Below, piece after piece: positions 37,151 to 47,481 of a stretch of DNA of 64,000 nucleotides; within the stretch, counting starts at the first letter, position 1; each line of letters starts with the position of its first letter. Origin of the DNA: JASHPR01 sp963739645. GTDB taxonomy: Bacteria > Actinomycetota > Actinomycetes > Streptosporangiales > Streptosporangiaceae. The stretch covers positions 74,520-138,519 of the forward strand of contig CAVUBM010000088.1 in the NCBI GenBank assembly GCA_963739645.1, written 5' to 3'. The translations under genes and the position numbers were made by a program. The notes beneath the pieces are model-generated. The model worked only from the letters and a program-made list of their open reading frames with translations, was not told the origin of the DNA and ran no database searches.

Positions 37151-38738
37151 ATGCTTACCAGACAGACGACCGGGCCGGGGGAGCTGGCCGGACGCCGGGA
37201 GTGGATCGGGCTGGCGCTGCTCGCCCTGCCGGCGCTGCTGGTCGCGGTGGACATCACGGCGCTGTTCCTGGCGCTCCCGCGGCTGAGCGCCGACCTGCAC
37301 GCGAGCAGCGTCGAGCAGCTGTGGATCACCGACAGCTACGGCTTCCTGGTCGCCGGGTTCGTGATCACCATGGGGACGCTGGGGGACCGGGTCGGCCGCC
37401 GCCGGCTCCTGCTGATCGGCGGCGCGGCGTTCGCGGCCGTGTCGGTCGCCGCCGCCTACTCGGTCAGCCCGCTGATGCTGATCATCGCCCGCGGGGTGCT
37501 GGGCATCGCGGGCGCGACGCTGGCACCCTCGACGCTGGCCCTGATCAGCAGCATGTTCCGCGACGCCCGGCAGCGGGGCCAGGCCATCGCGGTGTGGGCG
37601 ACCAGCCAGTTCGTCGGCGGGGCGGCCCGGCCCGGTGCTGGCCGGGCTGCTGCTGCAGCACTTCTGGTGGGGCTCGGTGTTCCTGATGGCGGTGCCCGTC
37701 ATGATGCTGCTGCTGATCGCCGGGCCGAGGGTCCTGCCCGAGTACCGCAACCCGGCCCCCGGCCGAGTGGACCTGGCGAGCGTCGGGCTGTCCCTGGCGG
37801 CCGTGCTGCTGGTGGTGTACGGGCTCAAGCAGCTGGCGGTCGGCGGGTCGCCCAGCCTGACCGCGCCGCTCGGGTCGATCGCCGCGGGCGCCGCGCTCGG
37901 CGTGGTCTTCGTGCGGCGCCAGCTCCGGCTCGAGGCACCGCTGCTGGACCTGCGGCTGCTGCGCAGCCGCCCGTTCACCGCCGTGCTGGCATCGCTCCTG
38001 CTCGCGGGCGTCGCCCTGGCCGGGACGGGCCTGCTGGTCACCCAGTACCTGCAGAGCGTGCTGGGCTACTCGCCCCTGGCCTCGGCCCTGCTGTTCACGC
38101 CTATGGGCCTGGGGATCGCGGGCGGCACGATGACCGCCCCGGCCCTCGCGCGGCGGGCGCGGCCGGCCACGGCGATCACCGGGGGGCTGGCCCTCTCGGT
38201 GCTGGGCTGCCTCCTGCTGACCCTGGCCGGCCCCACGGGCGGGCTGCCCGCCGTGATGCTGGGCATCGGCATCCTCGCGCTGGGCGCCGGCCCGCTGTTC
38301 GCCCTCGGCACCAGCCTGGTCATCGGCTCCGTGCCGCCGGCGAGGGCCGGCTCGGCGGCGTCGATGTCGGAGACGGCCAACTACCTCGGCTCCTCGCTGG
38401 GCCTGGCCCTATTCGGGGTGATCGGCGCGAGCGTCTACCGCGGTCACATGGCGCACACGATCGCCGCCGGCGCGCAGGCCGCTGCGGGCCAGACGCTGGC
38501 CGGCGCCGCCGCGGCCAGCACCCACCTGCCAGCCCGGGCGGCCGCAGGGCTGCTCGACACGGCCAGGGCCGCATTCACCAGCGGCCTGCACGTCACCGCG
38601 GTCGTCGCCGCGGTGATCTTTGCCGCGCTCGCGCTGCTCATCGCGGCCGCGCGGCCGGGCCGGGCCGCCGCGGAAACGCCGGCCGCGGAAACGCCGGCCG
38701 CGGCGGCGGACGAGGCGTACGAGGGCGCCCGGTCCTGA
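37151..38738 (+). CDS. MFS drug exporter (DHA2/QacA-EmrB type), one frameshift
   Basis: AGGAG sits 5 nt before ATG 37151. The protein has about 14 membrane segments: VAVDITALFLALPRLSADL in TM1, LWITDSYGFLVAGFVITMG in TM2, and motif A GDRVGRRRLLLIGG. Motif C-like GARGVLGIAGATLAPSTLAL follows in variant form (ARGVLGIAGATLAPS). One shift near 37628 (in FVGGAAGPVLAG) joins the two open frames. The C-terminus has a duplicated AAETPA. It probably exports a toxic or signalling compound under ECF42 control. Confidence 0.87.
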
Positions 38739-39275
38739 CGGGCCGGCCGCCCGGTACGGTTGACGGCAGGAACTTCGTGTTCCTCCCGGGCCGCCTGTTA
38801 CCTTTCGCCGGGTCCGGGCGGCCCGGCTTCATTCCTGGCGGCTACCGCGTCGCCGGTCTCCCGGTGCGGCCGGGGACGATCAGCTCCAACTGGCTGTCTG
38901 TCCTGTGGCCCGGCGCCGGAGAGCGCCAGCCCGCTGGACCTCGGATGGACCTGGCGTGTGTCTCCGAGCCTGGACGCGGGCGCGGTATCTGTTTGGCCCG
39001 GTCCATCGGTGTTGCTGCTCGGGTTGCTGTTTCACTCGGTTCTGATGTTCCCCGAGATCTTGCTCTTAGGTGCGGCCTGCCGAACCGGTCCGGGTCCGGC
39101 GTCGCTTAGCGCATGCTCAACCAGATGTTGGGCTCTACACCGTCTGAGATCGTCCGGTGCCTCGGCTGATCAGCTCCGACGCGTTCGAGGCGATTGGCGT
39201 CAATCCGATCGAGTGCATCGCTGTTGCTGCTCGCGTCGCTGCTCCTCGCCTGTGTAGGCCGGTGACCTCGATGGT
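38739..39275. other. 537-bp stretch with no supported gene
   Basis: Only low-complexity open frames cross this region, with no ribosome-binding site and no recognisable motif. Lower coding bias and scattered in-frame stops suggest decayed or non-coding sequence between the exporter and the small minus-strand gene. Confidence 0.5.
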
Positions 39276-39757
39276 TCAGGCAGCCGGGGCCAGGAGGGTG
39301 CCTCGATCGACCCTGGACTCGTCGCGTTTGCCGTACCGCTCGCGCAGCGCCCGCCAGGCCTTCAGCTTCTCTGGCCGCATCTGCTGCTGACTGTCATACA
39401 GATCGTGTACGTAGCAGTTGAGTACCGTCTCCTCGCCGGCCCGAGGAACCGCACGGTCAAGACCTCCCGCCCGTGGAACGAGGGGAACGGGTAGGGCCCG
39501 CGCACGAACCGGACGCCGGTGATCTCATCGACCCGCACGTCCATCGTCCAGCTCGCCGTGCCGTCGCCGAGTTCGACGTGCCACCAGCGCCGGTCGGCCG
39601 GTCCGCGGAACACCGGCGATGTCACCCCGGTGAGGTGCGCTGTGCACCAGCCGACGCCGACGCCGAAGACGAAGACCAGAAGCCCCGACTCCGACAGGTC
39701 GGCGATCAGGCGTTCCAGTTCGCTGGCGGGCTCGCTGATGTCTTCGATCGTGCCCAT
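39276..39757 (-). CDS. Small hypothetical protein, one frameshift
   Basis: A strong GAGGAGGAG ribosome-binding site precedes ATG 39757. About 160 residues: an acidic N-terminus (TIEDISEPASELERLIADLS), then SGLLVFVFGVGVGWCTAHLTG, a beta-rich middle (WWHVELGDGTASWTMDVRVD, GPYPFPSFHGREVLTVRFLG), and a charged C-terminus (RPEKLKAWRALRERYGKRDE). The middle and end are in different frames, joined by one shift near 39442 (LGP to GEETVLNCYVHD). It reads like a conserved actinobacterial protein of unknown function with a heme-utilisation-like beta layout, but I cannot name the family. Confidence 0.6.
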
Positions 39758-39980
39758 CTCGCGCTCCTCCTCACCTGAGACGGTGTCGTTTGTGGGTGGG
39801 AACACGACGCCGCCCAGGATCGATACCCGACAGCCCGCCAGATGACCGCGCCCGACCCCGGCCGGGTAGCTACGACCGGCAAGGGTACGCATGCGGCTGG
39901 AACAACGGCACGCTGAATTCACCGCTGATATACCAAGGAAAACGGTCAAGTCCCGTGGCGTGGTGTTTCGCGGTTAACGC

Positions 39981-41298
39981 GTGATCCTTTGTTGTGTGGT
40001 TAGGCGCTGAGCGCCTGAAGGTCGCTGGCTGCACTCACCTCCGCCCCGGTTCCGGCAGGTACGAGGGTGACGCGGGAGCGGGCCAGGACGTCGAGTCCGA
40101 GGTAGCGACGTCCTTCGGTCCATTCGTCGTGCTGCTCGGCCAGGACAGCCCCGACGAGGCGTATCAGGGAATCACGGCCGGGGAAGATCCCGACGACGTC
40201 GGTCCGCCTGCGGATCTCGCGGTTCAGCCGTTCCTGCGGATTGTTGGACCAGATCTGGCGCCAGATCTCTTTCGGGAAGCTGGTGAACGCCAGGACATCG
40301 GCACGGGCGGCGTCCAGGTGCTCAGCGACCTTCGGCAGCTTGTCGGCAACGGCATCTACGAGGCGGTCGTACTGGGCGTGCACGGAGGCGGCGTCGGGCT
40401 GGTCATAGACCGAGTGCAGCAGTGTCTTGACCCAGGGCCAGGACGCTTTCGGCGTGGCGGCCATCAGGTTCGCGGCGTAGTGAGTACGGCACCGCTGCCA
40501 TGCGGCTCCGGGCAGGGTGGCGCCGATCGCCTCGACCAGCCCGCGGTGGGCATCGGAGGTGACCAGGGCGACACCGGACAGGCCGCGGGCGGTCAGGTCC
40601 CGGAAGAACCCCAGCCACCCCGCGCCGTCCTCAGCCGATGTCACCTGCAGGCCCAGAATCTCCCGGTGCCCGTCGCCGTTCACCCCCACCGCGAGCAGCG
40701 CATGAACGTTCACGACCCGGCCGCCCTCCCGGACCTTGAGCACCAGCGCGTCGGCCGCCACGAACGTGTACGGTCCGGCGTCCAGCGGCCGGGTCCGGAA
40801 CGCCTCCACCTGCTCATCGAGATCCCGGGCCATCTCGCTGACCTGCGACCGGGACAGCCTCGTGATCCCCAGGGACTCCACCAGCTTCTCCATCCGCCGC
40901 GTCGACACCCCGAGCAGGTAACACGTTGCCACCACGCTGGTCAGGGCCGCCTCCGCCCGCCGCCGGCGCTCCAGCAGCCAGTCCGGGAAATACGACCCCG
41001 AGCGCAGCTTCGGGATAGCCACATCCAGCGTCCCGGCCCGGGTATCGAAGTCCCGGTGCCGGTAGCCATTGCGGACATTCACCCGGTCTGGTCCCGGCAT
41101 CCCATACGGGGCGCCACAGACCGCGTCAGCCTCCGCCGACATCAGCGCGGTGATGAACGTGGTCAGCATCGAGCGCAGCAAGTCCGGCGACGCCGACGCC
41201 AGCTGGTCATGCAGAAAGCGGGCAGGGTCGATACTGCTGGGAGCGGTCACTGTCGTGTCTCCTTCAGAAGCACTGTGGAAGGTCTTCCAAAGGATCAC
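39981..41298 (-). mobile_element. IS256-family insertion sequence
   Basis: Inverted ends GTGATCCTTTG (39981-39991) and CAAAGGATCAC (41288-41298) bound a 1.3-kb element with a single transposase gene. The match extends outward by a GC on both sides. Flanking 8-9 bp do not match, so no target duplication is visible. The element may have moved by recombination or lost one flank. Confidence 0.85.
40000..41250 (-). CDS. IS256-family transposase
   Basis: 416 residues from GTG 41250 with AAGGAGA upstream. DDE residues are visible: Asp in FVAADALVLKVREGG, Asp in VTSDAHRGLVEAI, and Glu in NNPQERLNREIRRR. Other IS256/mutator hallmarks are NGYRHRDFDTRAGTLDVAIPK and the CRTHYAANL segment. The gene is intact, in contrast to many neighbours, so the element may be active or recent. 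Confidence 0.92.
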   Translation of the reverse strand: MTAPSSIDPARFLHDQLASASPDLLRSMLTTFITALMSAEADAVCGAPYGMPGPDRVNVRNGYRHRDFDTRAGTLDVAIPKLRSGSYFPDWLLERRRRAEAALTSVVATCYLLGVSTRRMEKLVESLGITRLSRSQVSEMARDLDEQVEAFRTRPLDAGPYTFVAADALVLKVREGGRVVNVHALLAVGVNGDGHREILGLQVTSAEDGAGWLGFFRDLTARGLSGVALVTSDAHRGLVEAIGATLPGAAWQRCRTHYAANLMAATPKASWPWVKTLLHSVYDQPDAASVHAQYDRLVDAVADKLPKVAEHLDAARADVLAFTSFPKEIWRQIWSNNPQERLNREIRRRTDVVGIFPGRDSLIRLVGAVLAEQHDEWTEGRRYLGLDVLARSRVTLVPAGTGAEVSAASDLQALSA

Positions 41299-41538
41299 GC
41301 GGTGGCCGCCCTAAATGCCTACGCCACGCCCATCAGCGAGCCGGTCGGTACACCACTTTGCTGGACGTAACTAGGAAAACACCTCCAGCCTCGCGCATCC
41401 GCCCAGGCGCTGACTGCCCGGCGGTCGCCTGGTATCTGGCCCGTTTGTGGCCCGAATCGGGCTCGGCCCTACACGGCTGGGAGGAGCGTTCCGCTGATGG
41501 TGACAAACATGGAGGGGTGTGAGCTGGAAAAGTACGGG

Positions 41539-41580
41539 TGCGCCGCCAGGGACTTGAACCCCGAACCCGCGGATTAAGAG
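41539..41580 (-). tRNA. 3' half of tRNA-Lys(CUU), attachment-site remnant
   Basis: On the minus strand the sequence reads from the anticodon loop CTCTTAA (anticodon CTT, 41578-41576), through the 3' anticodon stem and T-arm GGGGTTCAAGTCCC, to an acceptor end finishing GGCGGCGCA at 41539. The 5' half is absent: upstream sequence cannot fold as D-arm or acceptor. A 3' tRNA fragment ending in the anticodon loop is the usual core of a tyrosine-integrase att site. Confidence 0.7.
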
Positions 41581-41752
41581 CTTGAGCGGAGCGCGTCCAT
41601 CCGGGTTCATCGGAGTTCGCGCCGCAGGTCAGGCTGGATTCCTGTACTCCAGTGAACGGCACCGTATTAGAGCGAACTGCAACCCAGATTGCAACCCGGC
41701 GGGCCTGGCGATCATCCGTCTGGAAGGCACCTTGTCAACTCAAGAGTGTGAA
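41567..41752. repeat. Direct repeat copy A (att-like, 186 bp)
   Basis: Starts at CCGCGGATTAAGAG inside the tRNA-Lys fragment and runs through AACTGCAACCCAGATTGCAACC to AGTGTGAA. A 185-bp copy with few mismatches lies at 57714-57898. It contains the tandem short repeat CTGCAACCC/TTGCAACCC, similar to integrase-proximal att arms. Confidence 0.85.
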
Positions 41753-42130
41753 CTCGGATAGTAGCTGTGTCTCCGGCTAGTTACTCTAGGACTACCTGCC
41801 ATGCCCAGAGCAACCGGCAAGCGCGAGCTGCAAACGGAGCATCCTCCCGGCTCGGGTGGGCGCCTATCGGAAGGATGGGCAAATCTGAAGGTAACCTCCA
41901 CACCCGCGGCTGGCAGCCAGGTTGCCCAGAACTTGTGGCCATATCCGCTTGCTGGCGTGGCCCTCACAAGCGAACGCAAGCAAGAGAACTCGCCCACAGT
42001 GAAGTGCAGTTAGAACTCCATGGCGTTCTCCATGTGGCTAGCAGCGAGCAGACGCGCGGGTTGGTTGCGGGTCAGCGGCATCGGCCAGGCTTGACGAACT
42101 GCTCCGTGATGGTCTTTGGCGAAGCTGACC
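41753..42130. other. Intergenic stretch without a supported gene
   Basis: Between repeat copy A and the lipoprotein gene no open frame has a ribosome-binding site or recognisable motif. Overlapping short frames on both strands look random. Confidence 0.45.
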
Positions 42131-42699
42131 TCAGGGTTTGATCCCGCCGGAGCGGCTCGTCCTACGCGGGGATGAAAGACCCAGGTCCTCGCTAAGGGTG
42201 CGCCAGAACGCCGTTGAGCGCGCCGTCCGCGCTGGGCCCAGCCCGGTAACGACCCGGCAACTGCTCGCCTGGACGGTGACGGGCGGGAATGGGCGCCCAC
42301 CGGCGGCGAACCCGAAACGCAGCGAGCCGCCGAATCCGGCCGCGCAGGTCATCAACCCGGGCGGCATCTTCGGTAGGCCGCACAGCGCGGCAGCCAGGAT
42401 ACGCACCAGGCGTGGTTCCGCGATGGTTATTCCACGCGGCAGGATCGAACCTTTCTGGGGGCGGAAACCCTTCGTGTGGGTGACCACTACGCTGGTCAGT
42501 TCCGGTATGTCCCTGCACAAGGCCACCCCCGCAAGCGCCTTGCCGCCGCGGGTGGTGCCGCGCCCGGACCGTCCGTCGAGGCAGACTGGCCGACCGTCAC
42601 CTGGCTGCCGCAGGCGGCAAGCGTAATGAAGGCGCCGACGGCGGCCGTGGCCAACGCTACCCGGCTGGCCGCGCCGAGCTGCCGTATCCGTAGCACCAT
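42131..42699 (-). CDS. Putative secreted lipoprotein, one frameshift
   Basis: Start ATG 42699 has AGAGG 8 nt upstream. The N-terminus MVLRIRQLGAASRVALATAA then GAFITLAAC is a lipoprotein signal with the Cys at about residue 32. After a shift near 42530 the protein continues with VALCRDIPELTSVVVTHTKG, RLVRILAAALCGLPKMPPG, and FAAGGRPFPPVTVQASSCRV, then FWRTLSEDLGL. This Cys-containing C-terminal layout occurs in many actinobacterial lipoproteins of unknown function. IS1182 sits about 130 bp upstream of the start and may have displaced its promoter. Confidence 0.6.
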
Positions 42700-42834
42700 C
42701 ACATTCACCTCTATCCTGAGCGGAATGCCCGAGCGGCCGGTTCCGGCCGCCCGGATTCTCACCCTGCAGGTGCCTGGTCCAGGCCTTTGCGATTGGACGG
42801 GTCCCAGGCACGCCCGGTTCCCTCTTGCTCAGCT

Positions 42835-44646
42835 GGGAGGGCGCTGAATAAAGAGGGCTGGCGATAGCGCGTTTTGCCGGCAGTGTGTTCGATCACCTGG
42901 GATGATCGTCGTTATGCAGGGCAGAGAGCGGATGGACCGGCAGTTGCTGGACGCGGGGGCGCTGGTGGGGCATCTGGTGCCGGCGGGGAGCATGTTCGCG
43001 TTCCTTGCCTCCCACCGCAGCGAGCTGTTCAGCGATGAGGATTTCGCGGACTTGTTCCCGTCAGGGCGGGGGCGGCCGTCGGTCCCGGCGAGCGTGATGG
43101 CGTCGGTGATGGTGCTCCAGGTGCTGCACGACTATTCCGATGCCGAGGCTGCGGAGGCGGCCCGGTGTGACCTGCGGTGGAAGGCGGCGTGCGGGTTCCC
43201 GCTGGATCACGCGGGGTTTGATCCGTCCACGCTGGTGTACTGGCGGCGGCGGCTGGCGCGCTCTGGCCGCCGGCACCGGATCAGCGGCGCGGTCCGGAAG
43301 GTGATCACCGAGACCGGGGTCTTGCAGGGCCGCCGCCGGCGGGCGGTGGATTCGACGATCCTGGCGGATGCGGTGGCCACCCAGGACACCATCACCCAGC
43401 TGGTCGCCGCGATCCGCCGGTGCGGCAGGGTGGTGCCGGGAGCAGCCGGGCTGATCGCGGAGCTGTGCACCGGCCACGATTACAGCCAGCCCGGCAAGCC
43501 GCGGATCGATTGGGACGACCCGGCGGCGAAGGACGCGGTGGTGTCCGCGCTGGTGAACGACGCGAGCGCGCTCGTGCGGGCGCTGGAAGACCACGACCTG
43601 GATGAGCAGGCGGCCTCGGCGGTGGCGTTGCTGGCGCTGGTCGCCGGGCAGGACGCCGAGCCCGCCGAGGGCAGCGACGGGACCGACGGGCGGTGGCGGA
43701 TCGCCCGCAAGGTCGCCGAGGACCGGGTGATCTCGGTCAATGACCCGCAGGCGCGGCACACGCGCAAGTCACCCGAGGCCCGGCGGGATGGCTACCGGGC
43801 GCACGTGGCGGCTGAGCCCGGCACCGGACTGATCACCGATGAGCAGCTGACCAGGGCAGCCGGGCCGCAAAACAGCGACCCGGCGGTCGCCGCGGCGATG
43901 ATCGCCCGGGAAGCGGCACCGGCGGAGGTCTACGGCGATTCCGCCTACGGCACCGGTGACCTGCGCGCCGCTCTCACCGCAGCGGGGCACCAGCTGGTCA
44001 TCAAGCCCGGGCCGCGCAAGCCCGCCGTCGAGGGCGGGTTCACCACCGATGACTTCACCGTCGATGAGGCTGCGGGAACTGTGACCTGCCCGGCCGGCCT
44101 CACCCGCCTGATCACCGCCCGGCGCGCGGTCATCTTCGGCGCCGCCTGCCGCACCTGCCCGCTGCGCAGCCGGTGCACGACCGCCAAAGAAGGCCGCACC
44201 CTGCACCTGCACCCCCGCGACGCGCTGCTGCGCGCCGCCCGGGCAGACTGGGCTGCCCAGCCCGCCCTGCGCGAGAGCTACCGCAAGCACCGCCCCAACG
44301 TCGAACGGGTCATCTCCCAGATCGCCAGCCGCGGCGGGCGGCGCCTCAAACTCCGCTACCGCGGCACCACCCGCAACAACGCCTGGCTCAAAAACCGCAC
44401 CGCCGCCCTGAACCTGCGCAACCTCATCAGCCGCGGCCTGGACCACCAGAACGGAGCATGGGCACTGGCCTGACCGCCCGGCACAGCAGCCCAGGACGGC
44501 TCACAGCCTGCCGCCCGCCTGCCAGCCTGGCACAGGCGGGGCCACCGGCCACGTCACCGCCCAGCAACGACCTGGCATACCGACCGCACAGACGACCATG
44601 CCGACACTCTTCCCGTCCCAGATCACCCTTTGTTCAGGGCCCTCCT
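42835..44646 (+). mobile_element. IS1182-family insertion sequence with AGCT target duplication
   Basis: Ends GGAGGGCGCTGAATAAAG (42836) and the inverted GGAGGGCCCTGAACAAAG (44645) flank one transposase gene. The left flank is AGCT (42831-42834). The right flank, once the two stacked IS630 elements are removed, is A (44647/47496) plus GCT (47497-47499), that is AGCT. So a 4-bp target duplication is reconstructable. Confidence 0.85.
42902..44473 (+). CDS. IS1182-family transposase
   Basis: 523 residues, intact. The N-terminal region has VPAGSMFAFLASHRSELFSD, and the DUF772-like part PSVPASVMASVMVLQVLHDYSDAEAAEAAR. The catalytic Asp lies in RRAVDSTILADAVATQD, a second Asp in AEVYGDSAYGTGDLRAAL, and a late Glu in HRPNVERVISQIASRGGRRLK. 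A Cys cluster (CRTCPLRSRC) precedes the end, as usual. The start may be ATG 42902, 42914 or 42932; GAGAGCGG precedes the last. Confidence 0.92.
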   Translation: MIVVMQGRERMDRQLLDAGALVGHLVPAGSMFAFLASHRSELFSDEDFADLFPSGRGRPSVPASVMASVMVLQVLHDYSDAEAAEAARCDLRWKAACGFPLDHAGFDPSTLVYWRRRLARSGRRHRISGAVRKVITETGVLQGRRRRAVDSTILADAVATQDTITQLVAAIRRCGRVVPGAAGLIAELCTGHDYSQPGKPRIDWDDPAAKDAVVSALVNDASALVRALEDHDLDEQAASAVALLALVAGQDAEPAEGSDGTDGRWRIARKVAEDRVISVNDPQARHTRKSPEARRDGYRAHVAAEPGTGLITDEQLTRAAGPQNSDPAVAAAMIAREAAPAEVYGDSAYGTGDLRAALTAAGHQLVIKPGPRKPAVEGGFTTDDFTVDEAAGTVTCPAGLTRLITARRAVIFGAACRTCPLRSRCTTAKEGRTLHLHPRDALLRAARADWAAQPALRESYRKHRPNVERVISQIASRGGRRLKLRYRGTTRNNAWLKNRTAALNLRNLISRGLDHQNGAWALA

Positions 44647-44647
44647 A

Positions 44648-45860
44648 GTGCCGCATCAAGCTACGTTTGCCCGGGTGATGACCTGGCGTAGCCGTTGGTC
44701 GTAGGCGTGGTCGTTGCGCCAGATGATGTACCGGCGGATCATGCTGGCCTGCTCGTGGTGGGTGGCGTGGTCGGTGCCGTCGAGGGCGAAGTAGCGCAAG
44801 GCCGTGAACTGGGCCTCGATGCGGTTTAACCAGGACGAATTCGTCGGCGTATAGGCGATCTCGACGTTGTTCGCCGCCGCCCACTCCCCGACCCGGCCAT
44901 CGCTGGCGGTGGTCAGGTGGGGTGCGAAGTTGTCGCAGACGATCGCGATTCGCACATCAGGCGGGTAGAGGGAGCGCAGGTACCGGCAGAACTCCAGGAA
45001 CCGGCCGCGGGTCTTACGCGGCTTGATGTGCCCGAACACCTTGTCCTCGCCCAGCTCATAGGCACCGAACAGGTGCCGCACCCCGGCAGTGCGGGTATAG
45101 GTCGCGCGCATCCGCGGCCGCGGCGCCCGGCCGGGTTCTTTGCCCTTGCCACTGACCGCGGCCCACTGCCGGCCAGGCCGGGGCTGCAGGTTTAAGCGGC
45201 CCGAACTCGTCCACGCAGAAGATCACCTCTGGCTCGCCCGGGTCGGGGGTCACCTCGCGGTCAGCGATCGCGTACAGGTGCTCAACCCGCGCCTTCTTCA
45301 CCGCGTAGTCCGGGTCTTTCGACCTCTTCCAGGTCTTTATGCGCTGAAAGCTGACGCCCTCCTCGCGGAGCAGCACCCGCAGCCCCTCGTGGCTGATGTC
45401 GTCGACCACCCCCTCAGCCACCAGGAACTCGGCCAGCTTCGACAAGCTCCAGGTCGAGAACGGCAGGTCATGCTCGGCTGGCCTCGACTTGGCGATCTTC
45501 TTGATCTCCCGGCGCTGGGCCAGCGTGAACTTCGGCGGATGGCCGCCCTTGTACTTCGGGTACAGCGAGCTGAACCCGTCAGCGTTGAAGTTGCGGATCA
45601 CATCCCGGACCCGGTCCTCGCTGGTGAACGCCACCTTCGCGATCGCCGGCACGGCCATGCCCTGCGCTGACAGCAGCACCATCTGCGCCCGCCGCCAGGT
45701 CACCACCGACCCGCTGCCCCGGCGGACAATCCGCACCAGCCGCCGGCCCTCATCGTCATCGATCTCACCCACCCGCAAGCGTTCCGTCACCGGCCCAGTC
45801 TCAAGGATCAGGACCCCCGGCGAAAGCGGCCTGCCGGGCAAACGTGACCTGCTACGGCAC
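44648..45860 (-). mobile_element. IS630-family element A
   Basis: Ends GTGCCGCATCAAGCTACGTT (44648) and the inverse of CGGCAC at 45860 are related inverted repeats (GTGCCGyAkCA, then ACGTTTGCCCGG). TA dinucleotides at 44646-44647 and 45861-45862 are the expected IS630 target duplication. It is inserted at the right edge of IS1182. Confidence 0.85.
44656..45790 (-). pseudogene. IS630-family transposase A, one frameshift
   Basis: A start near GTG 45790 gives VTERLRVGEIDDDEGRRLVR. The helix-turn-helix part (AQGMAVPAIAKVAFTSEDRV) and DDE domain are present: Asp in FCVDEFGPL, Asp in AIVCDNFAPHL, Glu in NSSWLNRIEAQF. One extra base in an AAA run near 45194 shifts the frame; correcting it gives NLQPRPGRQWAAVSG and a continuous protein of about 378 residues. 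IS630 members sometimes use programmed shifts on A-runs, so this may be functional. Confidence 0.8.
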
Positions 45861-45891
45861 TAGTGGTCGCGCCCGTTAATTCGTCGGGGGT

Positions 45892-47043
45892 TCATGCGGC
45901 TAGCGGGTGCGGTGCGTGCGGGTCGTGCTGCCTGATGCGGGTCAGGAGCTGGTTGAGGTCGGTGCGGGTGAACTTCCAGTCGAAGGGCCGGGCGGTGGCG
46001 TTGTAGTGCTGTTCGAAGGCGAGGATCTGGTCGGCGAGGTCGTCCAGGTCCTCGAAGTCGTCGGGGGTGAGGAGCTTGCGCTGGATGACGGAGAAGTAGA
46101 CCTCGACCTGGTTCAGCCAGGAGGCGTGGACGGGCAGGTGGACCATCTGCGCGTTCGGGTAGGCGTCGCGAGGCGGTCGGCCGCGGCCCAGTTCCGGTGC
46201 GAGGCGCCGTTGTCGACGACCCAGAAGACCCGCTTCGCCGAGGCGTACGGCTCGGCGCTCATGACCTGGTCGACCAGCGCGGTGAACGGCTTGATCCCGG
46301 TGGACGGCTCGCACCGGCCGATGACCTGGGCGCGGTGGACGTCGTAGGCGGCCAGGTAGGCCAGGGTGCCGCAGCGGACGTACTCGCTCTCGGCCCGCAT
46401 CGCCCGCCGGGGCCCGGGCGGCAGCGGGAGGTGGACGCGCGAGCGCGCCTGGACGCCGGGCTTCTCGTCGGCGCTGAGCACGTACTCGTCCTCGCCGAGC
46501 GGCTGTCCTTCCCAGGTCCGCTGGTAGAGGTCGAGGACGCGGCCGCCCTTGAGGGCGAAGTGCGGGTCGCGGGGGAAGATCCACGACCGGTGCTGCCAGG
46601 GCTTGATCGCGTCGTCGGCGAGCCAGCGGCGCACCGTGGACGCCGAGACCGAGGCGACGATGCCGCTGGCGGCCGCCTGGCGGGCCAGCTCGGGGCAGGT
46701 CCAGCGGGCCAGCGGCTGTCCCGCTCGCGGCGGGCGGCTCGCAGGCCAGGGCCTTGACCTCGGCCACGACCCGGGCGGGGAACGCGCGCGGCCGGCCCGG
46801 CCGCGGCGCGTCGGCCAGCCCGGCCAGGCCCTGCTCGCAGTACCGGCGCCGCCACTTGCGGGCCGTGTCCTCGCAGATGCCCAGCCGGTCCGCGATCACC
46901 TGGTTCGCCAGCCCGCCGGCGGCCAGCAGCACGATCCGCGCCCGCTGCACCAGCCGGAACGGCGCCGTGGCGCGCCGGGACACTGACTCCAGCTCCGCCC
47001 GGTCGGCATCGTCCAGGCAGATCACGTACGGGCTGGAAGGCAC
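45892..47043 (-). pseudogene. IS630-family transposase B, frameshifted
   Basis: GTG 47043 has GAGGAGG 6 nt upstream. The N-terminal winged helix (QVIADRLGICEDTARKWRRR) is in one frame. The central DDE part (YVLSADEKPGVQARSR, WVVDNGASHRNW) is in another, from about 46720 to 46170. The end (HASWLNQVEVYFSVIQRKLL, with catalytic Glu) returns to the first. Two compensating shifts therefore interrupt it. The perfect terminal repeats argue that the element moved recently. Confidence 0.82.
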
Positions 47044-47128
47044 GGGCACCTCCTCGCTGACGGCCGCCGGCCCGGTGCCGGGACGCTGGCCTCCATGATG
47101 AGGCCGCCGGCTGGGGCAGGATGGAGAT

Positions 47129-47481
47129 ATGGCCAAGCCACCCGAGTCGACCAAGACCTCGCTGCGCCAGCGCCTGGCCGCCCGGGCGGGCGAGCGGTGG
47201 CCCCAGCTCGCCGGCATCGACGTCCGCTGGCACGGCCAGTTCGCCTACGTCGCCGGCCAGCTCCCCGACGGCACCACCCTGCCCCTGTGCGGCTCCGCTA
47301 CGCCGACTCGGCCACCACCTGGGGATTCGCCATCTACCGCGCCAGCCACGACGACTACGAGAAATCCGTCCTGCCCAGCGGCTGGCCAGCCGGCACCCCG
47401 CAAGAAGCCCTCGACTGCGCCTGCGGCCTCTACCTCGGCGACCATACCGCCTGGCTCGACCCGCCGCCCCCGACGAATTAA
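47129..47481 (+). CDS. Passenger protein of IS630 element B, one frameshift
   Basis: About 117 residues after correcting one shift near 47290: basic N-terminus MAKPPESTKTSLRQRLAARA, then VRWHGQFAYVAGQLPDGT and RYADSATTWGFAIYRASHDD, ending LGDHTAWLDPPPPTN. Its TAA stop lies inside the right terminal repeat, so the gene is part of the element. It has no resemblance to a resistance gene or transposase domain. A conserved companion of unknown function is the best description. Confidence 0.6.

Noticed and set aside
38760..39257. Plus-strand frame of 165 codons after the MFS gene
   Set aside because: No ribosome-binding site, no recognisable domain and poor codon bias.
39960..41320. Target-site duplication around IS256
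   Set aside because: The 8-9 bp on each side of the inverted ends do not match, so none is claimed.
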